A stretch of DNA of 8,539 nucleotides from an uncultured Synergistia bacterium (GCA_937888925.1 CALARM010000861.1:1-8539), one strand, 5' to 3'. Positions 1 to 6,719 are shown, numbered from the stretch's first letter. Notes: generated by a model not told the origin, from the sequence alone. Numbers and translations: made by a program.

Positions 1-749
1 AACTTATAGATTGCTGGTCACAGGCAAGAAAGCATTTTAAAGTCAGTCTGTCCTGTGACGAAATAAGAAAAAGATTAAAATTTTTCATTAAAGAGAACAA
101 TCTTCTATCGGATTATGACAGAAATATCATAAAAGAACTTCCTCTTACAGTTGATTGTAAAATAAAAGATTTTATAGAAGGGCAGAAGCCTGATATATTA
201 AAAGAAGGTCTGGAATTTTACGGTATATCCCTTGATTCTGACTGTAAACCTGTAGAAGTTATGAACAGTGATACAGGCTTCGGCTTTCTTCTTGATGAGA
301 TGGATATAAAAGAAATGGAAGAAGCAGTAAAAATCACATCTCTAAAGTATCCTCTCGGGCTTATGACAGCAGGAGGACTTCTTACAGCAAATCCGTCTGT
401 ATCAGAAGACAGAAACCTGTGGAAGTTTCTCACTGTAACATCATATCATGGAACTGTCATATGGAGCTGGCAAATGACTATGATGGAAAAAGGACTTTTA
501 TATCAGGCCAAAAAGACAGCTTCTATAAATAAAGAATTATCTGATAAGATGAGATATCTGGCTACAGAACTTATAAAGATTGAAAATGCTATCGGAGAAA
601 TGAGAAATTTCGAGCTATGGACTATAAAAGGAGATAAAGATAAATTTATTGCAGTGCCATATGGAGAAGGAAGTGAAACAGAATCAAATGCGGTACAGCT
701 ATGGAGTACAGTTTCCCTTTCTCTTCTCAATCCGTTCAATGTGCCGTAA
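1..749 (+). CDS. Six-hairpin glycosidase-like protein, C-terminal part (5' end outside window)
   Basis: This frame is open from the window edge (first full codon at base 3) to TAA at 747-749, giving 248 residues of a longer protein. An internal ATG at 261 has no good ribosome site and open frame lies before it, so I treat the gene as 5'-truncated rather than starting there. Recognisable pieces are YPLGLMTAGGL followed by NPSVSEDRNLW, then SYHGTVIWSWQMTMMEKGL, and near the end ESNAVQLWSTV. From memory, this block order is typical of the C-terminal half of the (alpha/alpha)6 barrel in bacterial amylo-alpha-1,6-glucosidase / GH15-GH63-like proteins, which act on alpha-glucan or other oligosaccharides. 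The substrate cannot be read from this fragment, and the catalytic acid probably lies upstream of the window. The kinase gene follows after 21 bases on the same strand, so co-transcription is likely. Family call fairly sure; enzyme specificity unknown. Confidence 0.7.
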   Translation, partial: LIDCWSQARKHFKVSLSCDEIRKRLKFFIKENNLLSDYDRNIIKELPLTVDCKIKDFIEGQKPDILKEGLEFYGISLDSDCKPVEVMNSDTGFGFLLDEMDIKEMEEAVKITSLKYPLGLMTAGGLLTANPSVSEDRNLWKFLTVTSYHGTVIWSWQMTMMEKGLLYQAKKTASINKELSDKMRYLATELIKIENAIGEMRNFELWTIKGDKDKFIAVPYGEGSETESNAVQLWSTVSLSLLNPFNVP

Positions 750-770
750 GAAAAAATCAGGAGACAATCC

Positions 771-2912
771 ATGAAAAATACTATAAAGAAATCGGACCTT
801 CAATTAAAGCTTAAGGATATGGAAGAAAAATTTAATAAATACAAAAAACTTCTTGATGGAGCGGCAAAAGCCACAAACAGTCTGGTTTCAGGAGGATATG
901 GAGCCAGGGCTATTCATAAAGCAATGGAATATCTGGGTATTGCCACAGATGCAGACAGGGTATCTATTTTTGAATTTTCTAAAGATCCTCAAACAGGAGA
1001 AAGACTTATCAGCCAGAGATATGAATGGTCAAAGGATTCAATTGAACCTCAGATAGACAACCCGGACCTCCAGAATATGCCATGTGATAAATTCTTTCCC
1101 GGATGGGTTGATAGAAATGAAGCAGGAATACCGACAAATGAGATAGTCCGTAATATTGAACCATGCTCAAAATCAATACTGGAGCCCCAGGGAATACTAT
1201 CAATACTTATAGTTCCCATATTGATTGAAGGGAAATTCAATGGTTCCATAGGCTTTGATGACTGTCACATGGAAAGAGTGTGGGATGAAAGTGAAATAGG
1301 AATACTCAGTGCAGTAGCAGGAACTATAGGAGTAGGAATAGTACGTAAAAAAGCAGAGGAAGAAAAAGAAAGAATGGAAAACCACCTGAGACAGTCTCAA
1401 AAACTGGAAGCTATAGGAACCCTTGCAGGAGGCATTTCCCATGATTTCAATAATATACTTGCAGCCATCATAGGTTATACAGAATTATCATTATCCCAGT
1501 TACCGGAAAAATCCCGTATAAAAGAGAATTTACAGCATATACTCAAAGGCTGTAACAGAGCAAAAAATCTGATTCACCAGATACTTACCTTCAGCAGACG
1601 AACAGAAACAAAAAAACAGCCTGTTGATATAAAACCTGTAATAAATGAAGCTCTTAAACTCCTGAGAGCAAGTCTGCCCAGAACTATTATAATAAAAAAA
1701 GACATTCAGATAAAACATTCTGTAATTCTTGCAGATCAGACAGAAATCTATCAACTTCTGATAAATCTTATTACAAATGCAGCCCATGCAATAGAAGATA
1801 AAAAAGGTGAAATTTATATATCCATCAAAAATATGGAAAAAAGTGAGGCCAATAAATACCTGGAAGTAAAAGATGGACATTACATAAGCCTTACGGTAAG
1901 TGATAATGGATGCGGTATAGAACCTGAACATTTAGACAGAATATTTGAACCGTTCTTTACTACAAAGACGGCCGGTCATGGAACAGGACTCGGTCTTGCC
2001 GTAGTTTACGGTATAGTTAAAAGTATGGAAGGTATTATTACTGTCACAAGTACACCGGGGGAAGGCTCAATTTTTCAGATTATCCTCCCCGGATTGGATG
2101 AAGTCATAAAAACTTCTGAAGAAAAAATACCGGCAATTACGGGGGGTAATGAACATATTCTCTTTATAGATGATGAGCAGGAAATTGCAGATATAGAGAA
2201 ACAATTACTTGAAAATCTCGGTTACACAGTAACTGCTATAGATAATAGCCTTAAAGCACTGGAAATATTCAGAGAAAATCCCGGCAGATTTGATGTAATT
2301 ATTACTGATTATACTATGCCATATATGACAGGACTTCAACTGGCAGATGAAATAAGGAAAATTCAAAAAAATATACCTGTAATTATGTGTACCGGTTACG
2401 GTGAATATGATGACAGTGAAAAATTTTTTGAAGCAGGTATCAATGAAGTACTTGTTAAACCTGTCAGTACTCACAATATTGCCGGAGTTTTACGTAAAGC
2501 AATTGCCGTTAAAGAAAAGAAAAAGCTTCTCAGAGGAGAATCTTCCATACTTTTTATAGATGATGAAAAAGATGTAATCGATATAAACATTTTTTTACTT
2601 GAAAAACTCGGCTATAAAGTGACCGGAACAGATAAGGCACTCGCCGGGCTTGAACTTTTCAAAAAAGAACCTTCACGATTTGACCTTGTCATTACAGATT
2701 ATATGATGCCAGATATGACAGGTATTGAACTGTCAGAAGAAATAAAGAAAATCCGTAAAGACATACTTATAATACTATGTTCGGGCTACAGTGAAAACCT
2801 GAATATGGAAAAAGTTAAAATAGCAGGGATAAAAAAATTCTTACAAAAACCACTGAATATTTATACTCTTTCCACTTCCATACAGGAAGTACTTCAGGGT
2901 GGTAAAAAATAA
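771..2912 (+). CDS. Soluble GAF-domain hybrid histidine kinase with two tandem receiver domains
   Basis: This 713-residue protein has no membrane segment, so it should sense a cytoplasmic signal. Order: short coiled coil (about 8-30); GAF domain (about 35-193, with TDADRVSIFEF and NGSIGFDDCHMERVW); coiled-coil linker (about 193-213); HisKA dimerisation domain with H-box GGISHDFNNIL, phospho-acceptor His224; HATPase_c (about 285-445) with N-box Asn332/Asn336, G1 box DNGCGI (Asp378), FEPFFTTK, and G2 GHGTGLGL (402-409). Receiver 1 (about 464-575) has Asp467/Asp468, phospho-acceptor Asp513, Thr541 and Lys563. Receiver 2 (about 594-705) has Asp597/Asp598, Asp643, Ser671 and Lys693. All catalytic residues are present, so kinase and both receivers look active. 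The H-box matches the HDFNN type common in GAF/PAS hybrid kinases. There is no HPt or DNA-binding output, so phosphate presumably passes to a partner encoded elsewhere. ATG 771 has AGGAGA at 759-764. The gene sits 21 bases after the glycosidase-like gene. The GAF ligand is unknown. Confidence 0.95.
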   Translation: MKNTIKKSDLQLKLKDMEEKFNKYKKLLDGAAKATNSLVSGGYGARAIHKAMEYLGIATDADRVSIFEFSKDPQTGERLISQRYEWSKDSIEPQIDNPDLQNMPCDKFFPGWVDRNEAGIPTNEIVRNIEPCSKSILEPQGILSILIVPILIEGKFNGSIGFDDCHMERVWDESEIGILSAVAGTIGVGIVRKKAEEEKERMENHLRQSQKLEAIGTLAGGISHDFNNILAAIIGYTELSLSQLPEKSRIKENLQHILKGCNRAKNLIHQILTFSRRTETKKQPVDIKPVINEALKLLRASLPRTIIIKKDIQIKHSVILADQTEIYQLLINLITNAAHAIEDKKGEIYISIKNMEKSEANKYLEVKDGHYISLTVSDNGCGIEPEHLDRIFEPFFTTKTAGHGTGLGLAVVYGIVKSMEGIITVTSTPGEGSIFQIILPGLDEVIKTSEEKIPAITGGNEHILFIDDEQEIADIEKQLLENLGYTVTAIDNSLKALEIFRENPGRFDVIITDYTMPYMTGLQLADEIRKIQKNIPVIMCTGYGEYDDSEKFFEAGINEVLVKPVSTHNIAGVLRKAIAVKEKKKLLRGESSILFIDDEKDVIDINIFLLEKLGYKVTGTDKALAGLELFKKEPSRFDLVITDYMMPDMTGIELSEEIKKIRKDILIILCSGYSENLNMEKVKIAGIKKFLQKPLNIYTLSTSIQEVLQGGKK

Positions 2913-2933
2913 CAGGAAGAGATTGATAAAGTA

Positions 2934-2942
2934 TGATATAAT
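2934..2942 (+). promoter_or_regulatory. Putative extended -10 promoter of the 5'-nucleotidase gene
   Basis: A perfect TATAAT lies at 2937-2942 and is preceded by TGA at 2934-2936, making a TGn extended -10 element. No good -35 hexamer lies 16-18 bases upstream; TTGATA at 2923-2928 is far too close. Extended -10 promoters can work without a -35. Transcription would begin near 2949, at the first heptamer, so the array would form the 5' leader. Prediction from motif only. Confidence 0.5.
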
Positions 2943-2949
2943 AGAATCG

Positions 2950-2984
2950 TAATGCGCAATGCGTAATGCGTGATGCGTAATGAG
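2950..2984 (+). repeat. Heptamer array 1, five tandem units
   Basis: Five units in perfect 7-base register: TAATGCG, CAATGCG, TAATGCG, TGATGCG, TAATGAG. The consensus is T-R-A-T-G-C-G. The array lies between the kinase stop (2912) and the 5'-nucleotidase start (3003), just upstream of its ribosome site, and would be transcribed as leader RNA. Nearly every unit contains a stop overlapping a start (TAATG or TGATG). Its consensus is nearly shared with array 2, where T at the fourth position becomes C. Confidence 0.85.
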
Positions 2985-2986
2985 AA

Positions 2987-2995
2987 AAGGAGAAG
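2987..2995 (+). promoter_or_regulatory. Ribosome binding site that sets the 5'-nucleotidase start
   Basis: AAGGAGAAG with core AGGAG at 2988-2992, ten bases before ATG 3003. In-frame alternatives at GTG 2970 and ATG 2973 lie inside the heptamer array with no purine-rich site before them, and an in-frame TAA at 2964-2966 blocks further extension. ATG 3003 is therefore the better start. Confidence 0.75.
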
Positions 2996-3002
2996 ATTTA
3001 AC

Positions 3003-4712
3003 ATGATACAATCAACTCATATCAATACAGATCCCGGTAATAATTATTTAATAGCAGGTCAGATAAAAACTCCACAGAAACCTTCGCAGATTCAGGAAAA
3101 ATCAAACAGAAAATTAACTGAAGTTCTGAATGTTAATCTCGAGGAAACTCATAACCTGTATAATAAAGACAGAATAAAATTCAGTGAAATCATACCGGGA
3201 GCCAGTACCTCTGCAATTTCTGCAAAAAAAGATGGTTCTGATAATATAGAAACTAACCCATCTGCCGGCAAATCACCTTCTCCTCAGGCAGAAGCAACTG
3301 TTAACATAATATATACAAATGATTTGCATGGTTCCTTCCTGCCGAAAGAAAACGGAGATTCCTCTACAGGCGGTATGGCCTATACTGCATCTGTCATAAG
3401 GGATCTGAAAAACAAATCGGAAGGGAATTCACTTTTGTTGGACGGAGGAGACTGGTCACAGGGAAGTTATGAGTCAGGACTTACAAAAGGTAAAACAATG
3501 ATAAAAGTTATGAATAACCTGGGATATGACGCAGCAGAAACAGGGAATCATGAATATGACTGGAGTAAAGAAGATCTGAAGGGAATGGCCAGAGAGGCAA
3601 ATTTCCCTGTTCTCGGGGCAAATATTGAACAGGAAAAAGCAGGAGTCCTTGATGAAGTAAAACCATATACAGTAAAAGAAATAGACGGTGTAAAGGTAGG
3701 AATAATCGGTCTCATTACACCTGAAGTAGCAGAGCTCACAAAACCGCATAACATGGAAGGTCTGGCAGTACGTGATCCGAAAGAAACTGCGGCAAAATAC
3801 ATAAAGGAACTCAGGGGAAAAGGAATTGATACGATAGTAGTTCTTTCCCATCAGGGTGAAGAAGCAGATAAAGAGCTGGCCCGGTCAGTAGAAGGAATTG
3901 ACGTAATAGTAGGAGGACATTCCCATACTGCCATAGATAAACCAGATGTAGTAAACGGCACATTAATAGTTCAGTCAGGGAGTAAAGGGGAATTTGTAGG
4001 CCATCTGGAAGTGTCTATAGATCGGAACAGCAAAAAAATTGTTGCTTCGAAAAATGAGCTGATCCCGGTAAATACAAAGGAAATAAAACCTGACAGTGAG
4101 GTGGAAAAGATTATAGCTCCAGTGCTTGAAGAAGCAAAAAAGAAACAATCGGAAGTAATCGGGACTGCAGAAGTAGACTTAAATCACAGTAACAGAGTCA
4201 CAGAAAGTTCTATGGGGCATATTATAACAGACGGTATGAGAGAAAAAACTCATAGTGATATAGCCATAATCAACTCGGGAGGCATAAGAGGAGAGCTAAA
4301 AAAAGGTGATATAACATATGGAGGACTCTATAAAATACTTCCCTTTGAAAATAAACTTGTCACTATGAATCTGACAGGAAGACAGATAAAAGAAGTTCTG
4401 GAAAATACCCCCTGGACGGAAAAAAATGATCTTCAGGTATCAGGTATGACTCTGGATATAGATACGTCAAAGCCTGCAGGAGAAAGAATTGTATCTATAA
4501 AAACAGGTGATACCCCCCTTGAAATGGATAAAATTTACCGTGTTACAGCAGATGATTTCCTCGCAAACGGCGGTGCCGGTTATAACACCCTGAAAAAAGG
4601 AACAAATGTAGAATATGGCGATCTGGTAGTAGATACAGTAAGTGAATATATAAAATCACATCAACCATTTGATGAAGAGACACTTAAAGAAAGACGAATC
4701 AATTACAAATAA
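3003..4712 (+). CDS. UshA-type 5'-nucleotidase / cyclic phosphodiesterase family metallophosphatase without signal peptide
   Basis: 569 residues from ATG 3003. Residues 1 to about 98 are low-complexity and polar (rich in N, S, T, K, P), with no hydrophobic stretch. The calcineurin-like phosphoesterase domain follows (about 99-330) with the full metal-site set: Asp107 and His109 in TNDLHG, Asp150 in GGDWSQG, Asn182-His183 in GNHE, His283 in LSHQGEE, His306 and His308 in GGHSHT. The 5'-nucleotidase C-terminal domain (about 365-560) has NSGGIR (424-429), PFENKLV with Phe448, and DDFLANGGAGY with Phe519. These two Phe probably stack the nucleobase, as the equivalent pair does in E. coli UshA, with nearly the same spacing. 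The family removes phosphate from nucleotides and sometimes splits nucleotide sugars or 2',3'-cyclic nucleotides; the substrate here cannot be read. Family members are normally exported, and this one shows no Sec or lipoprotein signal, which is odd. An extended -10 and a heptamer array precede it. Its stop begins a heptamer-like unit. Confidence 0.92.
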   Translation: MIQSTHINTDPGNNYLIAGQIKTPQKPSQIQEKSNRKLTEVLNVNLEETHNLYNKDRIKFSEIIPGASTSAISAKKDGSDNIETNPSAGKSPSPQAEATVNIIYTNDLHGSFLPKENGDSSTGGMAYTASVIRDLKNKSEGNSLLLDGGDWSQGSYESGLTKGKTMIKVMNNLGYDAAETGNHEYDWSKEDLKGMAREANFPVLGANIEQEKAGVLDEVKPYTVKEIDGVKVGIIGLITPEVAELTKPHNMEGLAVRDPKETAAKYIKELRGKGIDTIVVLSHQGEEADKELARSVEGIDVIVGGHSHTAIDKPDVVNGTLIVQSGSKGEFVGHLEVSIDRNSKKIVASKNELIPVNTKEIKPDSEVEKIIAPVLEEAKKKQSEVIGTAEVDLNHSNRVTESSMGHIITDGMREKTHSDIAIINSGGIRGELKKGDITYGGLYKILPFENKLVTMNLTGRQIKEVLENTPWTEKNDLQVSGMTLDIDTSKPAGERIVSIKTGDTPLEMDKIYRVTADDFLANGGAGYNTLKKGTNVEYGDLVVDTVSEYIKSHQPFDEETLKERRINYK

Positions 4713-4726
4713 TACGTAATGACGTA

Positions 4727-4807
4727 AGCATAAATAATACATATGTTTCGTGACGCGTAACGCGTAACGCGTGACGGGAGGAATACGTTTATTACATTAC
4801 TTATGCT
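4727..4807. repeat. Imperfect inverted repeat in the convergent intergenic gap
   Basis: The arm at 4727-4738 (AGCATAAATAAT) is complementary to the arm at 4796-4807 (ATTACTTATGCT) at 11 of 12 positions. The 57-base loop holds heptamer array 2. The arms lie between the convergent stops of the 5'-nucleotidase (4712) and the DUF6485-type gene (4863), where a bidirectional terminator would be expected. However, the stem is AT-rich with a long loop and no clear U-tract, so termination is only a possibility. Confidence 0.35.
4749..4776 (+). repeat. Heptamer array 2, four tandem units
   Basis: Four units in perfect register: CGTGACG, CGTAACG, CGTAACG, CGTGACG. Shifted by two bases these read TGACGCG/TAACGCG, close relatives of the TAATGCG/TGATGCG units of array 1. 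Overlapping ACGCGT palindromes arise at the unit junctions. A decayed stretch at about 4710-4730 (TAATACG, TAATGACG, TAAGCA) suggests that the array once began at the stop codon of the preceding gene. Confidence 0.8.
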
Positions 4808-4862
4808 CAGGCCAGTAGCCAATCTACATCCCGGTAATCTCACATAATCACATAAATCCCTG

Positions 4863-5069
4863 TCATTTCTTGCTGTGAAGCTTTACAAATCTTTCTATAG
4901 ATCTGTCATAAGTTCTTTCTACATCATCAGGGAAATAACATGCCGGCAATTCTCCCATAGATCTGTGATAATGAAGACAGGCACAGCAATTTCCTTTTTT
5001 TGAACATCCTCCATAGGAACAGTTGCAGAAACCAAGATTTTTCTTATAAGAATCACAATTTGTTGCCAT
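4863..5069 (-). CDS. Small cysteine-rich DUF6485-type protein
   Basis: A 68-residue protein with eight cysteines (5, 15, 17, 22, 28, 29, 31, 44), in the arrangement C-N-C, then [11 protein letters not shown], then [15 protein letters not shown], ending in [13 protein letters not shown] recognise this as the DUF6485 pattern, a family of short soluble proteins found in many anaerobic bacteria and archaea. The clustered Cys plus His33/His35 suggest a zinc or iron-sulfur site, but no biochemical role is known to me. There is no signal peptide, so it should be cytosolic. ATG at 5069 is preceded by a clear GAGGTG (5078-5083) eight bases away. It is last in the minus-strand run, downstream of the PHP lipoprotein gene and separated from it by heptamer array 3. 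Family call sure; function unknown. Confidence 0.88.
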   Translation of the reverse strand: MATNCDSYKKNLGFCNCSYGGCSKKGNCCACLHYHRSMGELPACYFPDDVERTYDRSIERFVKLHSKK

Positions 5070-5090
5070 ATAATAATCACCTCAATATTG

Positions 5091-5220
5091 TCAGTGTTCA
5101 GTTACCAGTTACCGGTCAAAATAAGTTATCAGTTAAGATTATCAGTTATATTACCGGTTACCATTAAGAGGTCACCGATCACTGCTCACTGATTACTGGT
5201 CACTGCTCACTGATCACTGC
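5091..5220 (-). repeat. Heptamer array 3, two arms in inverted orientation
   Basis: The right arm, 5172-5220, has seven units in exact register: TCACCGA, TCACTGC, TCACTGA, TTACTGG, TCACTGC, TCACTGA, TCACTGC. The left arm has TCAGTGT, TCAGTTA, CCAGTTA, CCGGTCA at 5091-5118, with further TCAGTTA copies at 5129 and 5142 and TTACCGG, TTACCAT at 5151-5164. The left arm is roughly the reverse complement of the right: 5091-5118 pairs with 5186-5213 at about 21 of 28 positions, so a long imperfect hairpin can form in RNA. The array fills most of the gap between the PHP lipoprotein gene and the DUF6485-type gene. Its last unit supplies the lipoprotein stop codon (TGA, complement of 5214-5216). Confidence 0.85.
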
Positions 5221-6596
5221 TTTTCTATCCATACAGGAGAAGACCATGCTCTTTCATAGGGAATATTATTGGGCAGATTGTTGGAATTATTTTCCTGCCA
5301 TACCTTTACACGATAATAGGCATAATCTTCTTTAAGGTTATCCTGATAATCAATATGAACTGTTAAATTATTTTCCGATTTATCATATAATATTGTTCCG
5401 TTTTTAAATATCTGCACCCTGGTTATATTAGCTCCTGAGCCCTGAGCCAATATATGGAGATTAACCTGTCCGTACTGACTGTTTGACAGTGATGCATTAT
5501 GGGTAATGGTTCCGCCCATAGGTACTGTATCTTTTCCAAGCCTGGCAGTAAATTCCAGTTTAATCCTTGCGCCTGACGTGCCATAACAGTTCTTTCCCTT
5601 CAATCCGTTCCATATAGCCTGTCTGTCAATCGTGTTAACCCATACGGATGCAAGTCCTCCTGTCCAGTAACCGAGTCTTGTATCAACATTACTGCTTATT
5701 TCCTCGACATCTCCCGGTTTCCCGTAATGAGTGTCAGTTCCGCCTATAATACCGAGTTTATACCCCGGATTATGGGTGCTCAGCCAGCTTGTAAGGGCAG
5801 CTTCTACAGAACAGTTCTCCTTAAAATCATTTACTCTTTCATCGATACAGAGAGCAGATTCTGAACTTCCATGACGGGAATAAATCTCTGCTAGAGGCTG
5901 AATACTACTGTTTACATAGGTTTCACTCCAGTCAGTATTCATAGGGATAACAGGATTGTCGTAATCTGCCCCCTTTGCAGGATGATGGGGGATACATATA
6001 TAATAACCTGATGCAGACGTGCTGTTAAGATAATCCCACAGTTCTGTCGGTAAATTATACACGTCAGAACCATATCCTCTCTGCGGTAGATGCTCATAAT
6101 CAAAACAGATTATATTTTTATGGCCTGTGCCATCAGTTCTGACAGTATTTTTAGTATATTCAAAGGCAGGAAAAATTACAAAAGGCCTGGAATACGATAT
6201 GGATTTTTCCTGTTCAATCATATTATTCCACTTTTCCTGCGTATATTCGCCGGGAGGTCCGTTTTCGGCATGATCGGTAATGGCCATAAAATCCAGGAGA
6301 CTTACATCCCTTGCAAATTTACAGGCATCTTCCGGAGTAAGAAGACAACCTTCTTTCTCAAGAGCATCATTTGAATAGGTACTATGGGAATGTAAATCAC
6401 CCCAGGCAGTAATCATACCGGCATAAAGCTGAGAATTACCGTCTTCATTACAGCCATATCCATCAGTAGAAATCACGACAGAACCGGATGAAGGAGTGGA
6501 AGTCGCCACAGGGGTTACTGAAGTATTCCCATTCCCACCGCAGCCTGACATAATAATTAACAGAATAAGGCTTACGAATATTTTATTTCTCAGCAT
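5214..6596 (-). CDS. PHP-superfamily metal-dependent hydrolase lipoprotein (DUF3604 / CehA-McbA type)
   Basis: 460 residues. It opens with a lipoprotein signal: basic MLRNK, a hydrophobic run (6-16), then MSGC with lipidation Cys19, followed by a T/S/P/G-rich tether (20-45). The PHP domain has metal-site motifs GDLHSHSTYS (His69, His71), AITDHAE (Asp108, His109), FPAFEYT (Glu146), PHHPAKG (His204, His205) and GGTDTHYG (Asp288, His290). EIYSRHGSSE (238-246) and GGLASVWV with KNCYGTSGARI (about 315-350) are typical of DUF3604 proteins. Residues about 365-455 look like a small beta-sandwich ending in the extreme C-terminus. The family hydrolyses phosphoesters or related bonds (CehA and McbA are carbaryl hydrolases); the substrate here is unknown. 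The predicted location is the cell envelope. An in-frame ATG at 6650 would add 18 basic/polar residues before the signal and lacks a ribosome site, so 6596 is chosen. A sigma70-like promoter lies upstream. The stop codon is part of a heptamer repeat. Confidence 0.88.
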   Translation of the reverse strand: MLRNKIFVSLILLIIMSGCGGNGNTSVTPVATSTPSSGSVVISTDGYGCNEDGNSQLYAGMITAWGDLHSHSTYSNDALEKEGCLLTPEDACKFARDVSLLDFMAITDHAENGPPGEYTQEKWNNMIEQEKSISYSRPFVIFPAFEYTKNTVRTDGTGHKNIICFDYEHLPQRGYGSDVYNLPTELWDYLNSTSASGYYICIPHHPAKGADYDNPVIPMNTDWSETYVNSSIQPLAEIYSRHGSSESALCIDERVNDFKENCSVEAALTSWLSTHNPGYKLGIIGGTDTHYGKPGDVEEISSNVDTRLGYWTGGLASVWVNTIDRQAIWNGLKGKNCYGTSGARIKLEFTARLGKDTVPMGGTITHNASLSNSQYGQVNLHILAQGSGANITRVQIFKNGTILYDKSENNLTVHIDYQDNLKEDYAYYRVKVWQENNSNNLPNNIPYERAWSSPVWIEKQ

Positions 6597-6605
6597 ATAA
6601 AAAAA

Positions 6606-6611
6606 CCTCCT
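6606..6611 (-). promoter_or_regulatory. Ribosome binding site that sets the PHP lipoprotein start
   Basis: A perfect AGGAGG on the minus strand lies nine bases before the ATG at 6596. It falls inside the longer reading frame that would begin at 6650. Together with the lipoprotein signal that begins at 6596, this supports the shorter protein. Confidence 0.85.
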
Positions 6612-6677
6612 GCTATATCTTCTTTGATACTTTGGTGAGCATAAATTCATGACAGGTGCTCAGGTCAGTAATATATA

Positions 6678-6706
6678 ATTATAGCAATAAATGATAAAAT
6701 TGTCTA
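6678..6706 (-). promoter_or_regulatory. Sigma70-like promoter of the PHP lipoprotein gene
   Basis: On the minus strand, TAGACA (complement of 6701-6706, five of six matches to TTGACA) is followed after exactly 17 bases by a perfect TATAAT (complement of 6678-6683). Transcription would start near 6671, giving a leader of about 75 bases. The promoter lies between the metallophosphoesterase stop (6720) and the lipoprotein start, so the lipoprotein can be expressed independently of the upstream genes. Confidence 0.7.
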
Positions 6707-6719
6707 TCCGGGATAACCT

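Noticed and set aside
1530..1931. 133-residue minus-strand open frame inside the kinase gene
   Set aside because: It lies wholly opposite the HisKA/ATPase coding region, where the plus-strand protein has perfect motifs. Its product is rich in F, Y, I and C, as expected of the complement of AT-rich coding DNA, and it has no ribosome site or family resemblance.
3474..3851. 125- and 84-residue minus-strand open frames inside the 5'-nucleotidase gene
   Set aside because: They are opposite the conserved metallophosphatase domain, overlap each other in different frames and show no recognisable domain.
4776..4847. GGGAGG after array 2 followed by a 14-codon frame starting at ATG 4803
   Set aside because: The purine run is 21 bases before the ATG, too far for initiation. 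The peptide is very short and has no recognisable feature.
5119..5165. Sigma70 promoter for the DUF6485-type gene within array 3
   Set aside because: TGATAAT-like and TTGACC-like hexamers occur on the minus strand, but none are spaced 16-18 bases apart, and the repeats themselves generate these motifs.
2950..5220. CRISPR-like array
   Set aside because: The repeats are 7 bases long and directly abutting, with no spacers, and no cas gene is nearby.
5091..5220. Intrinsic terminator after the PHP lipoprotein gene
   Set aside because: A long imperfect hairpin is possible, but on the minus strand it is followed by CAATATTGAGG rather than a U-tract.
6090..6374. 94-residue plus-strand open frame inside the PHP lipoprotein gene
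   Set aside because: It is antisense to the conserved TDH/FEYT region of the PHP domain and has no supporting motif or start signal.
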